Counted from the first letter of the stretch, positions 28,428-38,299 are shown. The stretch: DNA of 54,845 nt from Hoeflea sp. BAL378 (GCF_000759435.1 NZ_JRJG01000033.1:1-54845); one strand, 5' to 3'. A program made the numbers and translations. Notes: a model not told the origin generated them from the letters alone.

Positions 28428-30446
28428 ATGGCGTCGTTCATGCCGGAAGTGGAAACGGCGTTCGCGCGCGACATCCGGGTCATCGAGGACCAGCCGATCC
28501 TCATGCCCGACGGCTGCCGGCTGTCGGCGCGGATCTGGATGCCGAAGGACGCCGAGGAGAACCCCGTTCCCGTCATCCTCGAGCATCTGCCCTACCGCAA
28601 GCGCGACGGCACCATCGTGCGCGACAGTCTCACCCATCCCTGGATGGCAGGGCAGGGCTATGCCTGCCTGAGGGTGGACATGCGCGGCAACGGCGATTCA
28701 GACGGCCTCATGGAGGACGAGTACACGCCGCAGGAGCTGCAGGATGCCTGCGATGTCATCGCCTGGGCCACCGCGCAGCCCTGGTGCTCGGGCACCGCCG
28801 GCATGATGGGGATTTCCTGGGGCGGGTTCAATTCGCTGCAGGTGGCGGCTCTCAGGCCCCCGGCGCTGAAGGCGATCATCACGCTCTGTTCGACCGTCGA
28901 CCGCTTCGCCGACGACATCCATTTCAAGGGCGGCTGCCTGCTGGGCGAGAATTTCGGCTGGGCGGCCAACATGCTGTCCTACTCGTCGCGTCCGCCGGAT
29001 CCGCTGATCGTCGGCGACCGCTGGCGCGCGATGTGGCGCGAGCGGCTGGAAGCGATGCCGTTCCTGGCACGCGAATGGATCTCGCGGCAGACGCGCGACG
29101 CCTACTGGAAGCACGGGTCTGTCTGCGAGGATTTCGACGCGATCGAGGCGGCGGTGCTGTCGATCGGCGGCTGGCACGACGGCTACCGCAACACGATTTC
29201 GCATCTGGTCGAGAACCTCGACGCCCCGGTCAAAGGCATCGTCGGGCCGTGGATCCACAAATATCCGCATTATGCCGGCCCGGAGCCGCGCATCGGCTTC
29301 CTGCAGGAAGCCAGGCGCTGGTGGGACCGCTGGCTCAAGGGCATCGACAACGGCGCCGAAAGCCTGCCCGCCTACCGGGCCTGGCTGATGGACAGCATCG
29401 CGCCGGCGCGCTGGGTCGACGAACGGCCCGGAAGATGGATCGCCGAGGCGGAATGGCCGTCTCCCGCGGTCATCGAGACGAGCTTCGACCTGGGGGACGG
29501 TACGCTCGGGCAGGGACCGATGACAGGCCCGGCGCCGGTCGAATCGCCCGCGGATTGCGGCAGCCAGGCGGGCGAGTATTTCCCCTTCGCCTACGGGCCG
29601 GAACTGCCCGACGAGCAGGGGCCGGATGACGCGAAATCGGTCTGTTTCGACGGCGACACGCTTGCCGAACCGCTCGATATCGTCGGCGCGCCGCGGCTGG
29701 TGTTGCGCGCGGTCTCGGACAAGCCGATGGCGCAGTTCGTGGTGCGGCTCTGCGACCTGCGTCCCGACGGCACCTCGGCGCTGATCACCCTGGGCGTTCT
29801 CAACCTGACCCATCGCACATCGAGCGAGACGCCGGAACTGCTGACGCCTGGAGAGAGCTTCGAGGCGACCGTCATCCTCGACCAGATCGCCTATCGGATC
29901 CCCGCGGGGCACCGGCTCCGGGTCGCGGTCTCGACCGCCTACTGGCCGTTCCTCTGGCCGGCGCCGGAGCGCGCCACAGTGACGCTGGACTCGGGCAGGC
30001 TCGCGCTTCCCTGCCGCACGCCTCTTGCCGGGGCCGACGAATGCAGCTTCGAAAAGCCGGTCGGCGCCGCGCCCTGGCGGCATGATGTGCTGAGGCCATC
30101 GGCCTCCACCCGGGTGACGGAGACCGATTCCGCCACCGGCGTGGTCACGACCGCGATCTTCAACGATGCGGGCGAGAACCGCGATCTCGAGCACGGTCTG
30201 ATTTCGGGCAGCACGACGCGGGAGCGCTGGTCGATCCATCCCGACGATCCGCTGTCGGCGTGTGCGCATATCCGCTGGGAACAGACCGGCGGGCGCGACG
30301 GCTGGCGGACCGCAACGGTGGCGGAGATGGAGATGCGCTGCGACCGGGACTGGTTCTTCGTCACCGGCAGGCTGGAGGCCAGCGAGAACGGCGAGACGGT
30401 GTTCGCCAGGGACTGGGACGAACGGATCGCGCGCCGCTTCGTCTGA
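28428..30446 (+). CDS. CocE/NonD-family serine hydrolase
   Basis: 672-residue alpha/beta hydrolase of the X-Pro dipeptidyl-peptidase/cocaine esterase (S15) family. ATG 28428 is chosen for the CGGGAGA upstream at 28415-28421. The nucleophile is Ser130 in GISWGGFNS, followed by the lid domain. GGWHDGYRN near 247 carries the likely Asp, and HKYPHYAGPEP the region of the catalytic His. The C-terminal beta-sandwich (from about 410) with RLVLRAVSDKPMAQFVVRL is typical. No signal peptide is seen, so it is cytoplasmic. It hydrolyses an acyl ester, amide or X-Pro bond of unknown identity. It is convergent with the next esterase gene. Confidence 0.88.
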   Translation: MASFMPEVETAFARDIRVIEDQPILMPDGCRLSARIWMPKDAEENPVPVILEHLPYRKRDGTIVRDSLTHPWMAGQGYACLRVDMRGNGDSDGLMEDEYTPQELQDACDVIAWATAQPWCSGTAGMMGISWGGFNSLQVAALRPPALKAIITLCSTVDRFADDIHFKGGCLLGENFGWAANMLSYSSRPPDPLIVGDRWRAMWRERLEAMPFLAREWISRQTRDAYWKHGSVCEDFDAIEAAVLSIGGWHDGYRNTISHLVENLDAPVKGIVGPWIHKYPHYAGPEPRIGFLQEARRWWDRWLKGIDNGAESLPAYRAWLMDSIAPARWVDERPGRWIAEAEWPSPAVIETSFDLGDGTLGQGPMTGPAPVESPADCGSQAGEYFPFAYGPELPDEQGPDDAKSVCFDGDTLAEPLDIVGAPRLVLRAVSDKPMAQFVVRLCDLRPDGTSALITLGVLNLTHRTSSETPELLTPGESFEATVILDQIAYRIPAGHRLRVAVSTAYWPFLWPAPERATVTLDSGRLALPCRTPLAGADECSFEKPVGAAPWRHDVLRPSASTRVTETDSATGVVTTAIFNDAGENRDLEHGLISGSTTRERWSIHPDDPLSACAHIRWEQTGGRDGWRTATVAEMEMRCDRDWFFVTGRLEASENGETVFARDWDERIARRFV

Positions 30447-30466
30447 CCGCGCCTGCCGAGGCGGGC

Positions 30467-31414
30467 CTAGTAGGGCCAGTCGCCCGCGCCGAGCGCCCTG
30501 ATGCCCTCGACGATGTGGGCAAAGCTCCTGCGGGCGCGGGCGACGGAATGGCGGGCGCGGAGATAGCCGTGGACGAGGCCTTGCTCCTCGATGCAGTGCG
30601 CCCTGCCGCCCTGGGCGGAAATGCGCGCGCAGTAGTCGGGCCCGTTGCCTGAGAGCGGGTCGCACTCGGCGGTGAACACCAGCGTGGGCGGCATGGCGTC
30701 GAGGTCGTGCGCGGCAAGCGGCGTGAAGAGCGGGTCGCCCGCAGGCGGCATGCCGCCAGAGCGCACCTCGTCGTAATAGATCATGTCCGCGGTCGACAGC
30801 ATCGGCGCGGTGGCGTGGGTGCGAAAGGTTCCGCTGCCCGTCTCCGCGCCGAGCGCCGGGTAGACCAGCACCTGGCCGGCCGGGACATGGTCTCCTCCGC
30901 GCGTCGCCCAGCACACCGCGGCGGCGAGATTGCCGCCGGCGCTGTCGCCGCACAGGATCACAGGCAGCCCGGACGTGGCCGCCACGTGCCGGAAGGCTGC
31001 GAGCGCGTCCTCGAACTGCGTGGGATGCAGGTGTTCGGGCGCCAGGCGGTAATCGACCGCGACAACCAGGAACCCCGTTCCATCGCAGATTTCGGCGCAG
31101 ATGCTGTCATGGCTGTCGAGGCCGCCGAGAATGAAACCACCACCATGCAGGTACAAAACGCAAGCTGCAGGCGCGCCGGTCGCGGGCGCGTAGGCGCGAA
31201 CCGGGATGGGCGCCGCCGGGCCCGGCACCGCATAGTCGCTGACAGTCACGCCGGCGGGCCGGCCGGCATCGAAGGCCTGGCACAGCGAATCATAGACGCT
31301 GCGCTGGCTGCTGAGGTCGAGGGCCGTGGCGTCATCGGGGTAGAAGCCCAAGGAGCGGTCGATGAAGGCCCAGGTTTCCTCGTCGATCAGTCTGTCATAG
31401 GGGGCAGGGCGCAC
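30467..31414 (-). CDS. Alpha/beta hydrolase of the hormone-sensitive lipase group
   Basis: 315-residue carboxylesterase. The GTG at 31414 is preferred to a farther upstream start because GAGGAG lies just before it and the residues upstream (rich in Cys/Arg) look non-coding. The oxyanion motif HGGGF is at 90-94 and the nucleophile Ser158 is in GDSAGGN. TAECDPLSG (near 250) and LVHGYLR (near 284) supply Asp and His. This is the bacterial HSL/type IV family, acting on short acyl or aryl esters. It is convergent with the CocE-like gene; the 20-base gap has only a weak 5-bp stem. The substrate is unknown. Confidence 0.87.
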   Translation of the reverse strand: MRPAPYDRLIDEETWAFIDRSLGFYPDDATALDLSSQRSVYDSLCQAFDAGRPAGVTVSDYAVPGPAAPIPVRAYAPATGAPAACVLYLHGGGFILGGLDSHDSICAEICDGTGFLVVAVDYRLAPEHLHPTQFEDALAAFRHVAATSGLPVILCGDSAGGNLAAAVCWATRGGDHVPAGQVLVYPALGAETGSGTFRTHATAPMLSTADMIYYDEVRSGGMPPAGDPLFTPLAAHDLDAMPPTLVFTAECDPLSGNGPDYCARISAQGGRAHCIEEQGLVHGYLRARHSVARARRSFAHIVEGIRALGAGDWPY

Positions 31415-31526
31415 GGGCGGCTCCTCAGGCGGTGGGACAAGGCAGGATATCGCGCGTCGGGCGCACCTGGATATTGACCTGCATGCAATCGCGCGGCACA
31501 GCAAGTGTCAAACAGGAAACTTCATC

Positions 31527-32246
31527 ATGACATGGAAAGTGGACAGCCGGATCAAGGCGATCCTGTTCGACAAGGACGGGACGCTGGTGGATTTCGACCG
31601 GACCTGGGCCGGAATCAACCGCAAGGCGGCGCTGATCGCGGCCGAGGGCGACGTCGCCTTGGCCGACCGCCTGCTCATGGAATGCGGCATGGACCCGCTC
31701 ACCGGCAAGACCCGCGCCGACAGCATGTTCGCCGCCGCCAATGCAAGCGAGATCGCGCGCCACATGGTTGTCCACGGCAGCGCGGTCGAGGCGGAGAACC
31801 TGGCGCGGCTGCTCGACCAGGTCTTCGCCGAAGGGGCCGACCAGGCCTGGCCGATCTGCGATCTCGATCCGGTGCTGGGTCGGCTCGGGCAGGCGGGCTA
31901 TCGCCTGGGCATCGCCTCGAGCGATGGCGAGGCCGGCATCAGGCGCACGGTCGAGGTTCTGGGGCTCACGCGGCATGTGGGTTTCATCGCCGGCTATGAC
32001 AGCGGCCACGGGCCCAAGCCCGAGCCCGGCATGATCCACGGCTTTGCCGCGCATCTTGGCCTGAGCGCGGCCGAGGTCGCCATGGTCGGCGACAACCGGC
32101 ACGACATGGAGATGGCGCGCGCGGCGGGCGCGGGGGCGGCGATCGGCGTGCTGTCGGGCACCGGGACGATGGCGACGCTCGGCGATATCGCCGATATCTG
32201 CATTGCCTCGGTCAAGGATCTGCCGGAGCTTCTGGCCGGCGCCTAG
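31527..32246 (+). CDS. HAD-family phosphatase (phosphoglycolate phosphatase-like)
   Basis: 239-residue HAD hydrolase. Motif I FDKDGTLVDF is at 14-23 (Asp15, Asp17), motif II is in GIASSDGEAG near 132, motif III includes GPKPEPGM near 166, and motif IV GDNRHDMEMA is near 189. The helical cap between motifs I and II places it in the Gph/CbbY subfamily. The FDKDGT variant is common in sugar or glycolate phosphatases. It is divergent from the esterase and convergent with the ABC ATPase gene, so it seems a single-gene unit. A second Gph-like gene exists at 23977, so the two may differ in substrate. Confidence 0.86.
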   Translation: MTWKVDSRIKAILFDKDGTLVDFDRTWAGINRKAALIAAEGDVALADRLLMECGMDPLTGKTRADSMFAAANASEIARHMVVHGSAVEAENLARLLDQVFAEGADQAWPICDLDPVLGRLGQAGYRLGIASSDGEAGIRRTVEVLGLTRHVGFIAGYDSGHGPKPEPGMIHGFAAHLGLSAAEVAMVGDNRHDMEMARAAGAGAAIGVLSGTGTMATLGDIADICIASVKDLPELLAGA

Positions 32247-32269
32247 CCGCATCGGGGCAACGGGCCGTT

Positions 32270-33895
32270 CTACGGTCCGTCCGGTCGGGCGGAGAGCAGA
32301 TTGGTGAGCCAGTCGGGGTCCATTTCCGGCACCGAGGACAGGAGCAACTGGGTGTAGTCGGGGAAGGGCGGCGACAGGATCTCGCTCTTCAGCCCTTGCT
32401 CGACCACCTTGCCCTGGAACATCACCACGATCTCGTCGGAGATCGCCTTCACCGTGGCGATGTCGTGGGTGATGAACAGGTAGGTGATGTTGAATTCCTT
32501 CTGCAGCCTGAGAAGCAGCTTGAGAATGCCTTCCTGGACGATCTGGTCGAGCGCCGAGGTCACCTCGTCGCAGATGATGATGTCCGGCTCGGCCGCCAGC
32601 GCCCGGGCGATGCAGATGCGCTGCTTCTGGCCGCCGGACAGCTCCGACGGCAGCCGGTCCATGAAGCTCTCGTCGAGTTCGATCATCTTCAACAGCTCGA
32701 CGACACGGTCTTCGCGTGCCTTGCCCTTGAGGCCGAGATAGAATTCGAGCGGGCGGGCGATGATGTCGAAGACGGTCTGGCGCGGGTTCATCGCCGTGTC
32801 GGCCATCTGGTAGATCATCTGGATGCGTTGGAGTTGGTCCTTGCTGCGGTCCTTCAGGGCGGCCGGCAGCGGCTCGCCGTTGAAGATCACGCTGCCGCTC
32901 AGCGGCGGCAACAGGCCGGTGATGACCCGCGCCGTGGTGGATTTGCCCGATCCGGACTCGCCCACCACCGCCACGGTCCGCCCGCGTGGGATAGAGATGT
33001 TGACGTCGTGGAGAACCTTGAAGGGGCCATAGGCGGCGTCGACATGGTCGATCGACAGGATGATGTCGTCGCCCTTGACCTCGGGCTTCTCCAGCGCCCG
33101 GACCGACCAGAGCGACCGGGTGTAGGCCTGCTTCGGTTCGGTCAGCATCTGCCGTGTCGGTGCTTCCTCGACTTCCTCGCCATAGCGCAGCACCTTGATG
33201 GTGTCAGCCATCTGGGCGACGACGGCGAGATCATGGGTGATATAGATCGCCGCGGTGTTGAACTCCTCGACGATGTTGCGCATCGCAGAGAGAACCTCGA
33301 CCTGGGTGGTGACGTCGAGCGCGGTGGTGGGTTCGTCGAAGATGATCAGGTCGGGCCGCGGCGACATGGCCATGGCCGTCATCACCCGCTGCAACTGGCC
33401 GCCCGAGACCTGGTGCGGATAGCGGCTGCCGATGGTTTCGGGCTTGGGCAGTTGCAGCGCCCGGAACAGTTGCACCGCGTCGGCGCGCGATTCCGCGTCG
33501 GGCCGGATGCCGCGCCGCGTGGCCGCCTCCACGGTCTGGTCGATCAGCCGGTGCGCCGGGTTGAACGAGGCCGCCGCCGACTGCGCCACATAGGCGATGC
33601 GCGTGCCCCACAGCCTGCGCTTCTCGGCGTCGCTGGCTTTCACGAGATCGATGCCGTCGAACAGGATCGAGCCGCCGGTGAGCTTGCAGCCGGGCTGGGT
33701 GTAGCCCATGGCGGCCTTGCCGAGCGTCGACTTGCCGGCGCCGGATTCGCCGATCAGCCCCAGGATCTCGCCGCGCCGGAGCGTGAGATTGACTCCCTTG
33801 ATGATCTGGTGCCAGCGCTCGTCGGAAAAGCCGTCGATGCGGACATCGCGCATTTCGAGGAGGATCCGGTCTTTGGAAACAGGCTCAGTGCTCAT
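32270..33895 (-). CDS. Fused double ATPase of a peptide/nickel-type ABC importer
   Basis: 541-residue protein carrying two complete ABC ATPase domains, equivalent to DppD and DppF joined head to tail. Domain 1 has Walker A GESGAGKST (49-57), signature VSGGQLQRV and Walker B LIIFDEPTTALD. Domain 2 has Walker A GESGSGKST (near 315), LSGGQKQRI and IICDEVTSALD. Each ends with the oligopeptide-type C-terminal extension, although the first is shortened at the fusion. It energises the two permeases encoded just upstream on the same strand; the start overlaps the stop of the second permease. Confidence 0.94.
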   Translation of the reverse strand: MSTEPVSKDRILLEMRDVRIDGFSDERWHQIIKGVNLTLRRGEILGLIGESGAGKSTLGKAAMGYTQPGCKLTGGSILFDGIDLVKASDAEKRRLWGTRIAYVAQSAAASFNPAHRLIDQTVEAATRRGIRPDAESRADAVQLFRALQLPKPETIGSRYPHQVSGGQLQRVMTAMAMSPRPDLIIFDEPTTALDVTTQVEVLSAMRNIVEEFNTAAIYITHDLAVVAQMADTIKVLRYGEEVEEAPTRQMLTEPKQAYTRSLWSVRALEKPEVKGDDIILSIDHVDAAYGPFKVLHDVNISIPRGRTVAVVGESGSGKSTTARVITGLLPPLSGSVIFNGEPLPAALKDRSKDQLQRIQMIYQMADTAMNPRQTVFDIIARPLEFYLGLKGKAREDRVVELLKMIELDESFMDRLPSELSGGQKQRICIARALAAEPDIIICDEVTSALDQIVQEGILKLLLRLQKEFNITYLFITHDIATVKAISDEIVVMFQGKVVEQGLKSEILSPPFPDYTQLLLSSVPEMDPDWLTNLLSARPDGP

Positions 33896-34805
33896 CGCGC
33901 AATCCGCTCGTCTTGTGCAGGAACCAGTCGACGATGAAGTTGACCGCCACCGTCAAGAGCGCGATCGCCGCGGCCGGCAGCAGCGGCGTGATCGCCGCGG
34001 TGATGTCGTATTTGGCGAACTGGATCAGCGAGGCGTTCTCGCGCACCATCGAGCCCCAGTCGGCGGTGGGCGGCTGGATGCCGACGCCGAGGAAGGACAA
34101 CGCCGCGATCGTCAGGAACACGAAGCAGAACCTGAGCCCGAACTCGGCCACCAGCGGCGGCAGGATGTTGGGCAGGATCTCGCGGCGCATGATCCAGCTC
34201 AGGCCCTCGCCGCGCAGCTTGGCCGCCTCGACATAGTCCATCACCGCGACATTGACGGCGACGGCGCGGGTCAAGCGGAAGACGCGCGTGGAATCGAGCA
34301 CTGCGATGATCATGATCAGGCTGGTGACCGTCGAGCCGAAGATCGACAGCAGCATCAGCGCGAAGATCAGGCTCGGGATCGCCATCAGCACGTCGACGAA
34401 GCGGCTCAGGAACTGGTCGAGCCAGCTTCGGTTGATGGCCGCGACCAGGCCGAGGCCGCCGCCGATGAGAAAGGAGAGCATGGTGGTCGCCAGGGCGATG
34501 CCCATGGTGTTGCGCGCGCCGTAGATCAGCCGTGTCAGCACGTCTCGGCCGATCTGATCGGTGCCGAACAGGAACTCGCCGCCCCAGGGGGCGAACGGGA
34601 CGGGATGGATCTCGGCCTCGCCATAGGGCGCGATCACGTCGGCGAAGATGGCCACGAGAATGTAGAGCGTGACCACGATCATGCCGAACCAGGCGCTGGG
34701 CGGCGCCGATTTCAGCAGCAGGCCCACGCGTTCGAGCCGGGTGCGGCGCTTGCGGACCGCGCCCACTTCCGCCGCGGCGGCATAGGTGTCGGGCTGGTCT
34801 GTCAT
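33885..34805 (-). CDS. Peptide-type ABC transporter permease (DppC-like)
   Basis: 306-residue inner-membrane permease. The first helix is near 34-56 and is followed by the DppC hallmark FGTDQIGRDVLTRLIYGAR around 80-98. The EAA loop is around 195-220 (AAKLRGEGLSWIMRREILPN). Six membrane helices are expected. It overlaps the downstream ATPase gene by 11 bases and the upstream permease gene by 4, indicating one operon. Substrate class (peptide, opine, nickel, glycoside) cannot be decided from the permease. Confidence 0.94.
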   Translation of the reverse strand: MTDQPDTYAAAAEVGAVRKRRTRLERVGLLLKSAPPSAWFGMIVVTLYILVAIFADVIAPYGEAEIHPVPFAPWGGEFLFGTDQIGRDVLTRLIYGARNTMGIALATTMLSFLIGGGLGLVAAINRSWLDQFLSRFVDVLMAIPSLIFALMLLSIFGSTVTSLIMIIAVLDSTRVFRLTRAVAVNVAVMDYVEAAKLRGEGLSWIMRREILPNILPPLVAEFGLRFCFVFLTIAALSFLGVGIQPPTADWGSMVRENASLIQFAKYDITAAITPLLPAAAIALLTVAVNFIVDWFLHKTSGLRDEH

Positions 34806-35821
34806 CTCGGGTGCAGCAATCGCGGGTTGGTGACGATGCCGATGATGTCGGCGGTCAGGTTCAACAGGATATAGGTGGCGGCGAAGATCAGCGCGCAGGC
34901 CTGGACCACGGGAATGTCGCGGCTGGTCACGGCGTCGACCATCAACTGGCCGATGCCGGGATAGACGAACACCACCTCGACCACGACGACGCCCACCACC
35001 AGATAGGCGAGGTTGAAGGCGATGACGGTGGCGATCGGCGCCCAGGCGTTGGGCAGCGCGTGCTTGAGAATGATCTCGGAGCGCGAGGCGCCCTTGAGCC
35101 GCGCCATCTCGATATAAGGGCTCGCCAGCAGGTTGATGATGGCGGCGCGGGTCATGCGCATCATGTGCGCGACGATCACCAGCGTCAGCGTCAGCGCCGG
35201 CAGGGCGACCCGGTAGAGCCGTTCGCCGAGCGCCGTCGAGGCGTCGACATTGGCGAGCGAGGGAAACACCGGCCAGAGCGAGGCGAACACCAGGATGAGG
35301 ATATAGGCCACGAAGAACTCGGGCGTCGAAATCGTGGTGAGCGTCGCCGCGTTGACGGCCCGGTCATAGGCGGAATTGCGGTAGAGCGCCGTGGTCAGGC
35401 CCAGGAACAGCGCCAGCGGCACGGCGATGAGCGCGGTGACGCCGGCGAGAAACAGCGTGTTCCACAGCCGCGGCATGACCAGGTCGCTGACCTGGCGGGA
35501 ACGGTCCTGGCCCGAGGCGTTGCGGCCCGAGAACGAGGTGCCGAGGTCGCCCTGCAGCACGTCGCCGGCCCACTCGAAATACCGCACCACCGCCGGCTTG
35601 TCCAAGCCGAGCTCCTTGCGGAAGGCGGCGACGGTCTCCTGCGTGGCGGACTGGCCCAGCACTGCCTGGCCGAAGTCGCCCGGCAGCATGGATATGGAAC
35701 TGAAGATGATCGCCGAAACAACAAAGAGCGTGGCCAAGCCAAGCCCCAGGCGTTTCAGTATAGTCGCCAGCACAGCGTTCAACCGCGCGTTCCCCTCATG
35801 ATCAGATGATCTTGTCGCCAT
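34802..35821 (-). CDS. Peptide-type ABC transporter permease (DppB-like)
   Basis: 339-residue inner-membrane permease, the partner of the DppC-like subunit. ATG 35821 is chosen over a GTG at 35872 because a purine-rich GAAAAGA precedes it and the 17 extra residues look unstructured. The N-terminal helix is at 25-43, followed by SMLPGDF, then a periplasmic loop of about 100 residues and the core helices. The EAA loop with ARLKGASRSEIILKHALPN is at about 232-250. It is the first gene of the minus-strand transporter operon, divergent from the binding protein gene. Confidence 0.92.
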   Translation of the reverse strand: MATRSSDHEGNARLNAVLATILKRLGLGLATLFVVSAIIFSSISMLPGDFGQAVLGQSATQETVAAFRKELGLDKPAVVRYFEWAGDVLQGDLGTSFSGRNASGQDRSRQVSDLVMPRLWNTLFLAGVTALIAVPLALFLGLTTALYRNSAYDRAVNAATLTTISTPEFFVAYILILVFASLWPVFPSLANVDASTALGERLYRVALPALTLTLVIVAHMMRMTRAAIINLLASPYIEMARLKGASRSEIILKHALPNAWAPIATVIAFNLAYLVVGVVVVEVVFVYPGIGQLMVDAVTSRDIPVVQACALIFAATYILLNLTADIIGIVTNPRLLHPR

Positions 35822-36181
35822 CTTTTCAATTTGCTTCGGTGCGGCCCCTGCCGGCCCGATCGCAAGTGCCACATTGTTGGCCGCTTGCGCGGCGTTTGTA
35901 AACCGGGCAACCGGATTTTGCCGGAGCGCCCCGGAGCGGCGGATGCAGCCCGTGCGGAAGTTTCAATTCAGGGTGGCGAAATTCCGCGGCAAACTGCGCC
36001 TGTCATAATTCTCGGCTATACATTGGCCCAACATTTGTTGGTCTTGCCGCGACGAAGCTCGCAGTATCATCCGATCCGGGGCATGCAGTTGACAACTCGC
36101 GCCAGGAAGACAGGATAGGCCTGAACGGGGCGCGGTGCGCAATGCCAACAATCATAATCTGGGAACCCAACGGAGGCTAAC
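35822..36181. promoter_or_regulatory. Divergent intergenic region between permease and binding-protein genes
   Basis: 360 bases with no gene, containing the promoters of both halves of the first peptide-type transporter. It holds a perfect CCAACA-TT-TGTTGG inverted repeat at 36028-36041, a candidate operator. An exact TTGACA at 36089-36094 could be the -35 box for the plus-strand gene; the -10 region near 36112-36119 (AGGATAGG) is poor. The ribosome site GGAGGC is at 36172-36177. Confidence 0.5.
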
Positions 36182-37789
36182 ATGAGAGACGAATATCTGA
36201 AGAAGCAGGCGCGCTGGCTGAGCGAGGGCCAGATCGACCGCCGGCAGTTCATCAAGGCCGCCATCGCGGCCGGCCTCGCGGTGCCGTCGGCGCTGACGCT
36301 GGCGACCAATGTGCTCGCAGCGACGCCGAAGAAGGGCGGAAAGCTGCGCCTGGGTTCGTCCTACGGATCGACCACCGACACGCTCGACGCAGGCACCTCC
36401 GAACACGGCATGACGCAGGCGATCAACTACGCACGCGGCAACCAGCTCACCGAAATCAGCAACGAAGGCGTTCTGGTTCCGGAACTGTCCGAAAGCTTCG
36501 AATCCGCCAACGGCGCCAAGACCTGGATCTTCGACCTGCGCAAGGGCGTCGAGTTCCACAACGGCAAGACCATGACGGCCGACGATGTGATCGCCACCTT
36601 CAATTATCACCGCGACGAGAATTCCAAATCCGCGGCCAAGGGCCTTCTCGCCGGCATCACCGAGATCAAGAAGGACGGCGAAAACCGCGTCATCTTCGAA
36701 CTCACCGGCGGCAATGCCGACTTCCCGTTCATCGTCTCCGACTACCACATCATGATCATGCCCTCGACCGACGGCAAGATCGAGGATCCGAACAGCCCGG
36801 TCGGCACCGGCGGATACATCATCGAGAAATTCGAGCCGGGCGTGCGCACCACCGCCAAGCGCAACCCGAACTTCTTCAAGGAAGGCCGCGCGCATTTCGA
36901 CGAATGCGAGTTCATCACGCTGCTCGACACCACCGCGCGCCAGAACGCGGTGATGAACGGCGACGTCGATTTCATCGACAATGTCGATCCCAAGACCGTG
37001 GCGCTGCTCGGCCGGGTGCCGACGCTGCAGATCTTCGAGACCACCGGCACGCAGCATTTCACCTTCCCGATGCGGGTCAACGCAGCGCCGTTCGACAATT
37101 ACGACCTGCGCATGGCGCTCAAATACGCGATCAAGCGGCAGGAACTGGTCGACAAGATCTTGCTCGGCCACGGCAAGGCCGGCAACGACGTGCCGGTCAA
37201 CGAATCCATGCCGTTCTTCAACACCGAACTGCCGGTGCACGAGTTCGACCCGGAAAAGGCGGCCGAGCACTACAAGAAGTCGGGCCATTCCGGCGTGATC
37301 CAGCTTTCGGCTTCCGACGCCGCCTTCGCCGGCGCTATGGATGCGGCGCAGCTCATCGCGGCATCGGCCAAGGAAGCCGGCATCGAGATCGAGATCGTGC
37401 GCGAACCCTCCGACGGCTACTGGTCGAACGTGTGGAACAAGAAGCCCTGGTCGGCCTGCTACTGGGGCGGACGCCCGACCCAGGACTGGATGTATTCCTC
37501 GGCCTACACCAACGACACCGAATGGAACGACACCGCCTGGAAGGACGGCGAGGCCGCCGACAAGTTCAACGAACTGGTGGTCATGGCGCGCTCGGAGACC
37601 GACGAAGCCAAGCGCAAGGACCAGTACTGGGAAGCCCAGCGCCTGCTGCAGGACGACGGCGGCGCCATTGTCGGCATGTGGGCCAACTTCATCCATGCCC
37701 ACACCAAGAACCTGGTGCATGACGAGAAGGTCGCCGCCAACTGGCAGAGCGACGGCAACAAGATCCCCGAGCGCTGGTGGTTCGCCTGA
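36182..37789 (+). CDS. ABC transporter solute-binding protein, family 5, Tat-exported
   Basis: 535-residue periplasmic binding protein of the peptide/nickel/opine type (SBP_bac_5). It starts with a Tat signal: the twin arginine is in DRRQFIKAAIAAG (19-31), with a hydrophobic stretch and likely cleavage after VLA (46). The mature protein has the family landmarks FDLRKGVEFHNGKTMTADDV (about 118-137) and PVGTGGYIIEKFEPG. It is divergent from its permease and ATPase genes and ends at a strong terminator, so it forms a separate transcript and can be made in excess. Tat export suggests folding before export. Confidence 0.94.
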   Translation: MRDEYLKKQARWLSEGQIDRRQFIKAAIAAGLAVPSALTLATNVLAATPKKGGKLRLGSSYGSTTDTLDAGTSEHGMTQAINYARGNQLTEISNEGVLVPELSESFESANGAKTWIFDLRKGVEFHNGKTMTADDVIATFNYHRDENSKSAAKGLLAGITEIKKDGENRVIFELTGGNADFPFIVSDYHIMIMPSTDGKIEDPNSPVGTGGYIIEKFEPGVRTTAKRNPNFFKEGRAHFDECEFITLLDTTARQNAVMNGDVDFIDNVDPKTVALLGRVPTLQIFETTGTQHFTFPMRVNAAPFDNYDLRMALKYAIKRQELVDKILLGHGKAGNDVPVNESMPFFNTELPVHEFDPEKAAEHYKKSGHSGVIQLSASDAAFAGAMDAAQLIAASAKEAGIEIEIVREPSDGYWSNVWNKKPWSACYWGGRPTQDWMYSSAYTNDTEWNDTAWKDGEAADKFNELVVMARSETDEAKRKDQYWEAQRLLQDDGGAIVGMWANFIHAHTKNLVHDEKVAANWQSDGNKIPERWWFA

Positions 37790-37814
37790 TCGCTGATCCT
37801 CGTTGAGACGACCT

Positions 37815-37842
37815 GGCCGCGGAGCGATCCGCGGCCTTTTTT
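37815..37842 (+). terminator. Rho-independent terminator after the binding-protein gene
   Basis: A perfect 9-bp stem GGCCGCGGA / TCCGCGGCC (37815-37823 and 37828-37836) with a GCGA tetraloop is followed by six T residues. It is 25 bases after the stop at 37789 and is the clearest terminator in the window. Confidence 0.93.
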
Positions 37843-37864
37843 ATGTCCCGAGTCCGCCGAAGGG

Positions 37865-38299
37865 CTACCGGGTCCGGGCGGCCGGCATGTCCGGGACGGG
37901 AAAGAGCAGATCGTAGGCCCAGTTGAAGACGAAGGCGTAGACCAGGTAGAAGGCCGCAAACGACACGTCCATTAGGAAGGCCTCCACCAGGCTCACGCCG
38001 AGATACCAGGCGATGAACGGCAGCAGGATCACCAGAAGCCCGCCCTCGAACAGCAGCGCATGGAGAATGCGCAGGGGCACGGACTTGGTCACATGGCCGG
38101 CGATCCTGAGCATCGCGTGGTCGAACAGCAGATTGTAGAGATAGTTCCAGCCGGTGGCGATGGTGGCGCTGACCAGGGCAACGATGCCGATCTCGCCCAG
38201 CGGGACGCCGAAGGCCCAGGCGCCGAGCGGCGTGACGATGACGAGGGCGATGATTTCGAAGCTCAGCGCATGGCGGAGCCGGTCTTTGGTGTCGCGCAT
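37865..38299 (-). CDS. PACE-family efflux transporter
   Basis: 144-residue inner-membrane protein with four transmembrane helices arranged as two tandem repeats (hydrophobic runs at about 15-32, 36-57, 80-100 and 104-130). The sequence RLRHALSFEIIAL, with the membrane Glu15, and the second-repeat RILHALLFEGGLL are characteristic of the bacterial transmembrane pair domain of PACE proteins such as AceI. Known members export biocides such as chlorhexidine or short polyamines by proton antiport. It lies downstream of the LysR gene on the same strand with a 75-base gap, so LysR control is possible. Confidence 0.87.
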   Translation of the reverse strand: MRDTKDRLRHALSFEIIALVIVTPLGAWAFGVPLGEIGIVALVSATIATGWNYLYNLLFDHAMLRIAGHVTKSVPLRILHALLFEGGLLVILLPFIAWYLGVSLVEAFLMDVSFAAFYLVYAFVFNWAYDLLFPVPDMPAARTR